Source of the DNA: JADJOY01 sp964450125 | GTDB lineage: Bacteria > JADJOY01 | Assembly: GCA_964450125.1 (NCBI GenBank) | Contig: CAYVDO010000084.1 | Span: 1-22,915, forward strand | Reading direction: 5' to 3' | Length of the DNA stretch: 22,915 nucleotides | Shown: positions 1 to 6,560 of the stretch, one piece after another | Numbering within the stretch: the first letter of the stretch is position 1 | How the letters are laid out: each line of letters begins with the position of its first letter | Program-made: the position numbers and the translations under genes | Notes under the pieces: generated by a model | What the model saw: only the letters and a program-made list of their open reading frames with translations | Told to the model about the DNA's origin: nothing | The model's database searches: none

Positions 1-144
1 GACGTCGCGATTCACGACTCGAATGCGTACTCCGTGACGTTCTCCCCCGACTACGTCGGGGGCGATCGTACGGAGACACTCGGATCGACTTCGGATTTCA
101 AGCTTCAGCGACCAAACGCCGTGAACGGTACCGTCGCACGCTGA
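1..144 (+). CDS. C-terminal fragment of an unidentified protein (5' end outside window)
   Basis: Frame 1 is open from the first base to a TGA at 142-144, giving 47 residues that begin DVAIHDSNAYSVTFSPDY and end NAVNGTVAR. About 70% of codons end in G or C, as in the clear genes of this window, and the next feature downstream is an intergenic repeat, so this is probably the true end of a gene that starts upstream. The residues are polar and beta-rich, which would suit an exported or extracellular domain. I do not recognise the family, and the fragment is too short to assign a function. It converges on the aprB-like gene, with only the repeat element between the two. Confidence 0.5.
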   Translation, partial: DVAIHDSNAYSVTFSPDYVGGDRTETLGSTSDFKLQRPNAVNGTVAR

Positions 145-186
145 GATTCGGCTCGAAAGGCGCAGTCGTCCGACGATCCCACCGTG

Positions 187-275
187 CCGCGAGCGAAGCG
201 AAGCGCCTTGGGGGTGGGACCCGCCGTGGCTAAGCCACGGCGGGCGGGGGGCTGGAACAGTCCCCCGCGGAAACT
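187..275 (+). repeat. Dispersed two-hairpin repeat, copy 1
   Basis: This 89-nt element aligns without gaps to 11126-11214 (roughly 86% identical) and, in outline, to the minus strand of 4797-4888. It has a conserved lead containing CGAGCGAAGCGAAGCGCCTTGG. Stem 1 pairs 220-229 with 235-244 (10 bp, 5-nt loop CTAAG). Stem 2 pairs 246-254 with 258-266 (9 bp, GAA loop, one G-U pair). The end of the element touches the stop codon of the minus-strand aprB-like gene, and it follows the plus-strand gene ending at 144, so it may act as a bidirectional terminator here. There is no U-tract. It could be a REP-like mobile repeat or a structured RNA. Confidence 0.75.
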
Positions 276-655
276 CAGATGCCCATGCCCTGATCGACGA
301 AGGCGGCGGCCTCGTCGTCGGCGGGCGGCTCGGGCAGCGCCCGCGTCGGGAACTCGATGTGGTGCTCCTCGCCCGCGGCATCCGTCAGGATCCACTCGAG
401 GCTCTTGCCGCGATAGCTCTTCACCACCAGCGAGGTCTCGGCGCCCGTGACCCAGAACGGCATCTTCACCTCGAGGGCGAAGCGCGGGCACACCTTCACG
501 CACGCATAGCAGCCCCAGCACTCCTTCACGTCGCGGATGCGCACCTCGTTGGTGCGGAAATCCTTCTCGATCACGTCGCCAGGGCACACGCGCACGCACG
601 GCGGCTCGGGCATGAGCCCGCACGAGTTACAGGCCTTGAGGTCGATCTCGATCAT
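275..655 (-). CDS. AprB-like ferredoxin subunit of adenylylsulfate (APS) reductase
   Basis: This 126-residue protein probably carries electrons to the AprA-like flavoprotein encoded just upstream. Two [4Fe-4S] clusters are predicted. The first has the AprB-type wide spacing C9-x2-C12-x7-C20-x3-C24-P. The second is a standard C46-x2-C49-x2-C52-x3-C56-P. The x7 spacing between the second and third cysteines of cluster 1 matches the pattern known for AprB and differs from the usual CxxCxxC ferredoxin, which supports the assignment. A beta-rich tail of about 70 residues follows (from MPFWVTG), as in AprB, though the whole protein is shorter than dissimilatory AprB (about 150 residues). The ATG has GAGG 8 nt upstream and lies 32 nt after the aprA-like stop. 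The alternative is a ferredoxin partner of another flavoprotein reductase. Confidence 0.8.
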   Translation of the reverse strand: MIEIDLKACNSCGLMPEPPCVRVCPGDVIEKDFRTNEVRIRDVKECWGCYACVKVCPRFALEVKMPFWVTGAETSLVVKSYRGKSLEWILTDAAGEEHHIEFPTRALPEPPADDEAAAFVDQGMGI

Positions 656-687
656 GGGCGTGCCTCGGAATGTGTCGCGCCGAGCGC

Positions 688-2412
688 TCAGCCGCCCGCG
701 TGGGCGAACCGCAGCTCGCTCGCACCCTGGTGCGGCCGGCGCTCGACCCGGACCTCGCCAGTTTCGGCGTCGCGGCGGCTGACCAAGAAATAGAGCGGAG
801 CGTCCGCCTGGGGCTCGGCGACGTCCACGCGGTGCTGGTAGCCCGGCCAGCGGCGCTCGTCGCGGGCCAACAGATGCTCGACCAGCGCCCGCGCCACATC
901 GATGCGGTCGATCACTTCGTGGACCAGCATGAGCTGGTGCGGGTTGGACGCCTGCAAGTGATCGAGGTGGGACCCGAGCGAGCGCAGCTCATCGCGCGCC
1001 ACCTCGAGACGCTTCGGGTGGAGATCGAAGAACGTCGACGGCCCACCCGCGTACTCGTCCATGATCCGTTGCAGGCGGCGTAGCACGTCCTCGTGACCGA
1101 GCCCCTGGCGCCCGAGCAGCCCACGTCGGAGCGGCGCCAGCACGCGTCGCATCTCATCCTTCCACGCCGAGGTTTCCGGATCCTCGACCCGCGCGCACTC
1201 GGTGAGCGCCGTGCGTGCCGCGATGCGCGCCTCCACCCACGCTCCGCTCACGTACTTCTTGGGCGCCCCACCCGCGACGTCGCCTGCGGCGTAGAGGCCC
1301 GGCATCGACGTACGCCGATCCACGTCGACCCAGTAGCCCGCAGCCGTGTGGCCACCCAGAAGATAGGGCCCCGAAGTCCCCATCTCGATCCGCAACGGTC
1401 CCTCGCGACCGGCGAGGGTGCCGAGATAGAGCAAGAGCGAGGGCGCCATGTCGAGGTAGGCGCGCGCCGCCTCGTCGACCTTTTCGCGACGCAGGTGGGA
1501 AAGATCGAGGTAGATCGGCCCGCGCCCCGCGCGCAGCTCGTCCATCATCGCCGCGAGCTGCTGTGGAAGCGTCGGCTTGCGTCCGTCGCCGAAGCCCGCG
1601 CGTGCCTTCGCGAACTCCTCGCCGAGCGCATTGACCTGCTTGGCACCGAACGCCTGCACCAGCGTTCCCGTGGGCGCCTGCACGTGGCGCACGCGCGTCG
1701 GGATGAAGCGCATCTCGAGGGTGGTCAGCTCGGCGCCGGCGCGCAGCCCCACCGCGTAACCGCTGCCCACGTTGTAAGGCGAATACCAGAGCCGGCTCAT
1801 CATCGGGCCGTCGGAGCGCGGCGGGTAAAGCCCTGCGGCTCCGCCCGTGGCGCAGATCACAGCACCCGCCGACACCACCGCCAGCTTGCCGGTGCGCACG
1901 TCCACACCGAACGCACCGGCGACACGTCCGTCGCGCACGATGAGGTTGGTGACGGCCACGCGGTTTCGCACCCGCGCGCCCGACGCGTAGACGCGCTCGG
2001 CGAGCACCAGCTTGAGCGACTCGCCGCGGATCTGGATGCTGCGCGGACCTTTCGAGATCGGCTTGCCGTCGGCGTCGCGGTGGATCTGCATACCCCACGA
2101 CTCGACCAAGTGCGTGGCCTCGTGGAGGCCCTGCGCGAAGCTCAACACGAGGTCTTCGCGGACCAGCCCGTGGGAGTCACGCCGCGTGCTCTCGAGGTAG
2201 CTCTCGGGGCTCTGGTCGGCGCGCAGGTACGCGTTCACGGCGTTGAGCCCAGCGGCAACGCAACCCGAGCGCACGATGTCGGCCTTCTCCAGGATCAACA
2301 CGTCGCGGCTGGGGTCGACGGCGCGCGCTTCCACCGCCGCCATGCAACCGGCGGCGCCACCTCCGATCACGAGCAGATCGGTGCGTAGAAACTCGGGCTT
2401 GGTATCGATCAT
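688..2412 (-). CDS. AprA-like FAD subunit of adenylylsulfate reductase (fumarate reductase-type flavoprotein)
   Basis: This 574-residue flavoprotein belongs to the succinate dehydrogenase/fumarate reductase/AprA superfamily. An N-terminal Rossmann FAD motif (GGGAAG, residues 17-22) is followed by RSGCVAAGLNAVNAYL and GLVREDLV near residues 48-90, which resemble the equivalent AprA segments. The C-terminal flavin motif reads GLYAAGDVAGGAPKKYVSG, again close to AprA. With the AprB-like neighbour it should reduce adenylylsulfate to sulfite and AMP in the cytoplasm. It is shorter than dissimilatory AprA (above 600 residues), and no sat, dsr or qmo gene is in view. Coupled with the Rrf2 gene, this suggests an assimilatory role such as that proposed for Clostridium AprBA-like pairs (inference). 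The ATG lies 24 nt after the rrf2 stop with no clear Shine-Dalgarno sequence, so translation may be coupled. Confidence 0.78.
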   Translation of the reverse strand: MIDTKPEFLRTDLLVIGGGAAGCMAAVEARAVDPSRDVLILEKADIVRSGCVAAGLNAVNAYLRADQSPESYLESTRRDSHGLVREDLVLSFAQGLHEATHLVESWGMQIHRDADGKPISKGPRSIQIRGESLKLVLAERVYASGARVRNRVAVTNLIVRDGRVAGAFGVDVRTGKLAVVSAGAVICATGGAAGLYPPRSDGPMMSRLWYSPYNVGSGYAVGLRAGAELTTLEMRFIPTRVRHVQAPTGTLVQAFGAKQVNALGEEFAKARAGFGDGRKPTLPQQLAAMMDELRAGRGPIYLDLSHLRREKVDEAARAYLDMAPSLLLYLGTLAGREGPLRIEMGTSGPYLLGGHTAAGYWVDVDRRTSMPGLYAAGDVAGGAPKKYVSGAWVEARIAARTALTECARVEDPETSAWKDEMRRVLAPLRRGLLGRQGLGHEDVLRRLQRIMDEYAGGPSTFFDLHPKRLEVARDELRSLGSHLDHLQASNPHQLMLVHEVIDRIDVARALVEHLLARDERRWPGYQHRVDVAEPQADAPLYFLVSRRDAETGEVRVERRPHQGASELRFAHAGG

Positions 2413-2436
2413 GGATGCGAGAGTCCGCGTGGGGCG

Positions 2437-2883
2437 TCAGATGTAGTACATGGGCGGGGTCGACAACCGGCGTTCGTCCTCGCTGAGCTGCGAGAGGCGC
2501 ACCGAGCGCAAAAGCTCGCCCACCGTCGCGTCCACGCGTCCCCACAGCGCTGCGAGCGCGCGGCGCGTCGGCACGCGGCGCGTCGGTGCGTCGGCGCCAC
2601 CGGGAACGCACGAGAGCGAGTGGCTGCCGCCCTCGATCGACTCGATCACGTCGTGGACACTGAGCTCGCGCGGATCGTGGGCCACGATGTAGCCGCCGGA
2701 CGGACCGCGGGCGCTTCGGATGAGCCCGGCCTTCCGCAGTGTGACGAGCACCTGATCGAGGAACGGCTTGGGAATGCGCGTGCGTTCCGCCAGCTCTCGG
2801 CTCGAAACCGGCGTATTCACGCCTGCTTGGGCGAGCTCGAGCATGACGGCAAGGCCGTATTCGATCCGTGCGGAGACCCGCAT
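2437..2883 (-). CDS. Rrf2-family transcriptional regulator
   Basis: This 148-residue protein starts MRVSARIEYGLAVMLELAQ and carries the Rrf2 winged-helix signature: SSRELAERTRIPKPFLDQ as the helix-turn-helix at about residues 27-45, then LRKAGLIRSARGPSGGYIVA as the wing at about 49-69. Family members of the IscR type have three closely spaced cysteines for an Fe-S cluster. Here the same region holds a single cysteine (SCVPGG), so it is closer in that respect to CymR, the cysteine-metabolism regulator (inference). It is the first gene of the unit with the AprBA-like genes, which it presumably controls together with itself. AGGA lies a few nt before the ATG. A strong inverted repeat, the likely operator, lies 13 nt upstream of the start. 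Confidence 0.88.
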   Translation of the reverse strand: MRVSARIEYGLAVMLELAQAGVNTPVSSRELAERTRIPKPFLDQVLVTLRKAGLIRSARGPSGGYIVAHDPRELSVHDVIESIEGGSHSLSCVPGGADAPTRRVPTRRALAALWGRVDATVGELLRSVRLSQLSEDERRLSTPPMYYI

Positions 2884-2895
2884 CGCGTGATCCTG

Positions 2896-2924
2896 ATTAA
2901 CCTGATCGAGACAGTCAGGTTTAT
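2896..2924. promoter_or_regulatory. Inverted repeat, probable Rrf2 operator
   Basis: The half-sites ATTAACCTGA (2896-2905) and TCAGGTTTAT (2915-2924) are complementary at 9 of 10 positions around a 9-nt spacer. An AT-rich, symmetrical site of this size stands out in GC-rich DNA and lies directly in front of rrf2, where autoregulation is usual for the family. It is also upstream of the divergent icd gene, so it could affect both. No consensus -10/-35 pair is convincing around it. Assignment to the adjacent regulator is inferred from position. Confidence 0.65.
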
Positions 2925-3068
2925 CCAGTGATCCGACTGAACGTCAAGCGCGTTGGGCACTTGTCGCCACCTGCGCGTGCACACGACACCACAAATTCAG
3001 CTTGCCCACGCTTGTCCATGGGTCGCGCGACATTCACACTACGGCTCGCTCGGAAAGGAGAGCTTGTC

Positions 3069-4412
3069 ATGCCCACGTTCAAGCACATCACCCTGCCTGC
3101 GGGCGACCTCGTCGAGATCCAAAACGGCCGTCCCATCACCCCCGATCGTCCGATCATCGGAGTGCTGCGCGGCGACGGCATCGGCATCGACATCACGCCG
3201 GTGATGCAGAAGGTGGTGGACGCGGCGGTCGCCAAGGCGTTCGGCGGCAAGCGCCAGATCGCGTGGTGTCCCATCTATGCCGGGCTCGAAGCGTGGACGC
3301 GCTACGGCGAGATTCTCCCCGCCGAGGCGTGCGACGCCATCCGGCACCTCAAGATCGCCATCAAGGGACCGTTCACCACGCCCATCGGCGACGAGAAGTT
3401 CGTGTGCCTCCATTGCGCGCACCAGCAAAACGTCCAGACGGCGTGCGAGGAATGCGGCAAGACCGACGGCGTGACGCCACGCTTTCGCTCCATCAACGTG
3501 GGCTTCCGTCAGGCCATGGATCTCTACGCCTGCATCCGACCCGTTCGCTATTTCAAGGGGGTTCCTGCACCCAACAAGTACGCCGACAAGGTCGACTTCG
3601 TGATCTTCCGCGAGAACACCGAGGACGTGTACGCAGGCCACGACTTCGAGATGGGCGGCGACGTCGCCAAGGCGATCATCGAGCTGATCCGCGAGCGCAC
3701 CGGCAAGAAGATCCGCCCCGACAGCGGCATCGGCGTGAAGCCCATTTCCGAGACTGGCTCGAAGCGCCTGGTGCGCTCGGCGATCCAGTGGGCCATCGCA
3801 CAGAAGCTCCCCTCGGTCACTCTGGTGCACAAGGGCAACATCATGAAGTTCACCGAGGGCGCCTTCTGCAAATGGGGCTACGAGGTCGCGGCACAGGAAT
3901 TCGGCGCCGAGACCATTTCCGAGAAGAAGGTGTACGACGATCACGGCGGCAAAGTTCCCGCCGGTAAGATCCTCATCAAGGACCGGATCGCCGACTCGAT
4001 CTTCCAGCAGATCCAGACCCGCCCAGACGAATACAGCGTGCTGGCGCTGCCCAACCTGAACGGCGACTACCTCTCGGACGCCGCCATCGCGCTCGTGGGC
4101 GGCTTGGGCCTCGGCCCCGGCGCCAACATCGGCGACGACGCGGCGCTCTTCGAAGCCACCCACGGCACCGCCCCCAAGTACGCGGGCAAAGACAAGGTGA
4201 ACCCCGGCTCGATCATCCTCTCGGCGGTGATGATGCTCGACCACATGGGCTGGCAGGACGCGAGCCGAATGATCGTCACGGGCATCGAGAAGTCGATCAA
4301 GGACGGCATGGTCACCTACGACCTCGCCCGCCTCATGACCCGCGAAGGCCGCAAGGACGTGAAGGAGCTTTCGTGCTCCGGCTTCGGCGAAGCGATCATC
4401 GAGCGGATGTGA
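3069..4412 (+). CDS. icd: NADP-dependent isocitrate dehydrogenase with CxxC-x9-CxxC insertion
   Basis: This 447-residue enzyme oxidatively decarboxylates isocitrate to 2-oxoglutarate in the TCA cycle. It aligns well with the E. coli Icd type: RSINVGFRQ (S141, N143, R147), CIRPVRY, RENTEDVYAG (R181, Y188), LVHKGNIMKFTEG (K255) and NLNGDYLSD. The NADP signature HGTAPKYAG (K370, Y371) is followed by Y417 and R421. Between TTPIGDEK and RSINV, where E. coli Icd has a three-residue turn, there is an insertion of about 30 residues with C113-L-H-C116 and C126-E-E-C129, a probable zinc ribbon next to the substrate-binding serine that is the phosphorylation site in E. coli. The start at 3069 was chosen because GGAG lies upstream and the family alignment begins there; the frame is open further upstream from 2928. 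Confidence 0.95.
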   Translation: MPTFKHITLPAGDLVEIQNGRPITPDRPIIGVLRGDGIGIDITPVMQKVVDAAVAKAFGGKRQIAWCPIYAGLEAWTRYGEILPAEACDAIRHLKIAIKGPFTTPIGDEKFVCLHCAHQQNVQTACEECGKTDGVTPRFRSINVGFRQAMDLYACIRPVRYFKGVPAPNKYADKVDFVIFRENTEDVYAGHDFEMGGDVAKAIIELIRERTGKKIRPDSGIGVKPISETGSKRLVRSAIQWAIAQKLPSVTLVHKGNIMKFTEGAFCKWGYEVAAQEFGAETISEKKVYDDHGGKVPAGKILIKDRIADSIFQQIQTRPDEYSVLALPNLNGDYLSDAAIALVGGLGLGPGANIGDDAALFEATHGTAPKYAGKDKVNPGSIILSAVMMLDHMGWQDASRMIVTGIEKSIKDGMVTYDLARLMTREGRKDVKELSCSGFGEAIIERM

Positions 4413-4422
4413 GCCGCTGAGG

Positions 4423-4443
4423 CGTGCCGCCAAGCGCGGCACG
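4423..4443 (+). terminator. Hairpin just after icd
   Basis: CGTGCCGC and GCGGCACG form a perfect 8-bp stem around a 5-nt loop, beginning 10 nt past the icd stop codon. There is no U-run behind it. It may work with the longer hairpin that follows at 4460-4485. Confidence 0.45.
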
Positions 4444-4459
4444 ACGCGAGTTCCCCATG

Positions 4460-4493
4460 AGGCGTCGGCCGAACGGCCGGCGCCTCTTCCTTT
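4460..4493 (+). terminator. Probable rho-independent terminator of icd
   Basis: AGGCGTCGGCC (4460-4470) pairs with GGCCGGCGCCT (4475-4485) around a GAAC loop with one G-T pair. The stem is followed by the pyrimidine-rich CTTCCTTT. Its position 48 nt past the icd stop supports a terminator role. Confidence 0.7.
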
Positions 4494-4796
4494 GGCCAGG
4501 CGAGACCCTCTCGGGGCCCCGGGAGCCCTTTCGGCCCCATTTCGAGGGAAACCCCGCGCAAGCTCGAAGCGCTTTCCCCCGAAGAACTCGTGCATGGGAA
4601 GCTGCGGCCGCGACGCGCGGCCCTCCATCCTGATTGCGCGCTCGAATCGATGGAGGGCACGGGGCCTGCGGCCCCTGCTCCGTCGGCGCCGACGCGCTGT
4701 CGCGGGCACGAGCGAACGGCACTTGCGACGATGGCAGGTGTCAACGGGGTGATTCCAGGTGTCTGGACGCCGCTGAATAGATCGGGCTAGCTCGAT
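4494..4796. other. Non-coding stretch with hairpins, no gene recognised
   Basis: No reading frame here resembles a known protein. Visible structure includes CCCTCCATC (4621-4629) facing GATGGAGGG (4649-4657) across a 19-nt loop, a GGGGCC/GGCCCC hairpin at 4661-4675, and two direct CAGGTGTC octamers between about 4733 and 4763 separated by 15 nt. GACACCTG-type octamers can occur in REP or IS200-like palindromic ends, so this may be eroded mobile DNA (inference). Confidence 0.4.
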
Positions 4797-4888
4797 GCCT
4801 CCTCGGGGGTCTCAACAGACCCCCGCCCCGAAAAAGGCGTGACTTTTTCGGGGCCCCACTCCCAAGCCGGCTCAGCTTCGCTCGCCGA
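4797..4888 (-). repeat. Dispersed two-hairpin repeat, copy 3
   Basis: Read on the minus strand this is the same element as 187-275 and 11126-11214. It has a GCGAGCGAAGC lead, a conserved CTTGGGAGTGGGG block, then two hairpins and CCCCCGAGGAGGC. Stem 1 pairs 4825-4836 with 4843-4854 (12 bp, perfect). It has a completely different sequence (GCCCCGAAAAAG) from the other copies but the same position. Stem 2 pairs 4805-4812 with 4817-4824 (8 bp, CAAC loop on the + strand). Replacement of a whole stem with pairing retained argues that structure is selected or is the unit of copying. Confidence 0.65.
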
Positions 4889-4889
4889 T

Positions 4890-4906
4890 CCTCGCCTTCG
4901 GCGAGG
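4890..4906. repeat. Short perfect hairpin CCTCGCC/GGCGAGG
   Basis: A 7-bp perfect stem with a TTC loop sits exactly between repeat copy 3 and the 41-bp near-palindrome at 4907-4947. Three structured elements therefore abut without spacers. Confidence 0.5.
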
Positions 4907-4947
4907 CTAGGAGTGCGTTGGGAACGAATTTCCCGACACACTCCTAG
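4907..4947. repeat. 41-bp near-palindrome, possible abutted insertion-sequence ends
   Basis: CTAGGAGTG (4907-4915) and CACTCCTAG (4939-4947) are perfect inverted arms, and the inner GGGAA/TTCCC continues the pairing with few mismatches across a central 5 nt. Each half would look like an 18-nt terminal inverted repeat starting with CTAG. No transposase gene is present. This could be the scar of an excised or deleted element, or a strong hairpin. The IS interpretation is inference. Confidence 0.45.
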
Positions 4948-5579
4948 GCGCCGCGCCCGGCCGCGACCCACTGCCCCGAGCAGATCCAACTCGTGAACGG
5001 CCACCCGTAGGTCGGTCTCGCCCGCGACACCTGCGATGGCGGCGGCGCACCGAAATGAGCGCGCACGCGGCCGTCGACGGACGAGTGACGTGGACGCGTC
5101 ACAGTCCCTCGCAGCCACGAGGCGTCCGACGCGCGCAACCGGCGACTGTTCGTCGGGGCGACCACCAGGTCCCCAGGGAGCGGGCCTGACCGGCACACCT
5201 GCGTCGGCTTCCCGGCGGTTTCTCGGCGGGCTCTCGCCCGCCGCCAGCCCGACGGCACCTGGCGCTGGGCCATCGACCAACCGACGATCGCGCTGGGAAA
5301 GTGAGGCTCGGCGCTCGGAACGGATACGCGGGCGACGCCGCGATTCGACGGTCAACGCGCTAGCTCGCGCGAGTGAGCGGCAATGCTCCTTCCCCCGAGT
5401 GGTCTCGTGTCACCCACCGCCGCACCCGAGTGGCTCGTGCCTCACCGGCGACAGCGGCCGGGGCCCATGACTCCCTCGGGGAAGACGATGCCCCTGTTGC
5501 TGCGCGATACCGAGGATGCTTCGTCCCGCGTCGAATCGGAGCTCGACCTCGCGCAGGCCCAAACGCTCCTGGAGAAATC
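4948..5579. other. Non-coding or decayed stretch, no gene recognised
   Basis: Several overlapping frames are open here (for example minus 4741-5355 and plus 5036-5470). Their translations are dominated by Arg, Pro, Ala and Gly in low-complexity order, match no family I know, and lack a convincing ribosome-binding site. They look like the chance open frames expected in GC-rich DNA. The stretch may be the eroded remainder of former genes between the mobile-looking repeats and the VOC gene. Confidence 0.4.
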
Positions 5580-5957
5580 GTGTTCGATCACGTCAAGTTC
5601 GGTGTAAGCGACTACGCGGCGAGCAAGGCCTTCTTCCTCGCGGCACTGGAGCCGCTCGGTATCGTCGTGGTCGCGGAGGGGCCGCCGGCGTACGGCGTCG
5701 AGCTCTGCCGTCCGGACGGCAAGTCTTCTCTGTGCCTCTACCAAGCCGAGCACGAGCCAGCGCCGCTTCACCTAGCGTTCACGGCCGAGAACCGCGAGCA
5801 AGTGGACGCCTTTCATCGTGCGGCGCTGCAGGCCGGCAGCCAGGACAACGGTCCGCCTGGCCTGCGCCCGCACTATCACGCGAACTACTACGCGGCGTTC
5901 GTCATCGGTCCGGATGGGCACAACATCGAGGTCGTTTGCCACCAACCAGACCCATGA
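5580..5957 (+). CDS. VOC-superfamily protein (glyoxalase/bleomycin-resistance/dioxygenase fold)
   Basis: This 125-residue single-domain protein begins VFDHVKFGVSDYAASKAFF, with the first strand and metal-side histidine (H4) typical of the vicinal oxygen chelate fold. The second half contains HLAFTAENREQVDAFHRAAL and ends with YAAFVIGPDGHNIEVV, the usual closing beta-beta-alpha unit with a glutamate (IEVV) as a potential metal ligand. Close relatives are annotated only as VOC or glyoxalase-like proteins, so the substrate is unknown. The GTG at 5580 was chosen because GGAG sits 5 nt upstream and the family alignment starts exactly there, although the frame is open upstream from 5373. It stands alone and is followed by a relic of a second VOC gene. 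Confidence 0.85.
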   Translation: MFDHVKFGVSDYAASKAFFLAALEPLGIVVVAEGPPAYGVELCRPDGKSSLCLYQAEHEPAPLHLAFTAENREQVDAFHRAALQAGSQDNGPPGLRPHYHANYYAAFVIGPDGHNIEVVCHQPDP

Positions 5958-6560
5958 GCCGAACGGTCCGTCGCAGCCTCGACTCACGCAACAACGGGTC
6001 GAGCTCAGCGTCGGCCACGACGGCGTGCTGGCGACGACTTGGAACGTGCTCTACGGCTGCGACCCTGCCGGAACCCACTGCCGCACACCCCGCGCTCGGT
6101 GGAAGAGGCCGGAGGGGATGCCCGCTCGCAGGCCGCGCGCATGCGCCGACGCGCAGCCACTTTCTTCCCGCACGACGCTCCGAGCACGCGGACCAACCGG
6201 ATCCGGTGCAAGCGGGTGGTCACGACGCAGGCGCGCCCAGTTTGCGGCCGTATCACTGCGCCAACTACGTTTCGGTATTCGTCCCCGTTCGCCGGGTCGT
6301 CGAAGCCTCTCGACTTGCGGCTGGTGGGCCGCCAGGAGTTCCGCTCCGGGGCCGTGGCGATGCGCTACGAGCCGAGACGATAGGTCGACGACGGATGGGC
6401 GCGGCTGGAGCACGTGTCGAATGGCGACCGTGTCCGCCGAGAGGGTTTGCGGCGGTCTTCACCGCGTTCAAGCGCATCGATCTGCCCCGCTTCGCAGCCC
6501 AAGACCCCGTGCACATGAGCGGCGTTCGGTGCTCGCTCGTACGGTCGGGGAGGTCGTGTG
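5958..6560 (+). other. Decayed inter-gene region around the VOC relic
   Basis: Apart from the VOC-like fragment at 6209-6283 no frame looks like a protein. The open frames (for example 5818-6561 on the plus strand) are low-complexity Arg/Ser/Pro translations. A short stretch at about 6315-6383 reads LRLVGRQEFRSGAVAMRYEP before a stop; its continuation (VDDGWARLEHVSNGD) is in the same frame behind that stop, which may be another small gene broken by a nonsense change. I could not name a family for it. Confidence 0.35.
6209..6283 (+). pseudogene. Relic of a second VOC-family gene
   Basis: In one frame these 25 codons read QAGGHDAGAPSL then RPYHCANYVSVFV. That matches the corresponding part of the intact VOC protein (QAGSQDNGPPGL then RPHYHANYYAAFV) at 14 of 25 positions. 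Neither side continues as a VOC domain in this frame, so it appears to be a fragment of a decayed paralogue or of a partial duplication. Confidence 0.5.

Noticed and set aside
1093..2388. Long open frame antisense to the aprA-like gene
   Set aside because: The sense strand encodes a clear flavoprotein, and the antisense product has no recognisable domain. The same applies to long antisense frames over icd, mdh, sucCD, aspS and hisS.
3002..3060. Possible sigma-70 promoter for icd (TTGCCC or TTGTCC with downstream CACACT)
   Set aside because: Neither hexamer pair has both a good -10 and correct spacing, so I did not annotate it.
4741..5355. Minus-strand frame of 204 codons in the non-coding tract, with an initial MTVESRRR segment loosely resembling the ComEC C-terminus (ALTIESPLR)
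   Set aside because: The resemblance covers about six residues only. The rest is low-complexity and includes the repeat element, so I do not regard it as a gene or a comEC fragment.
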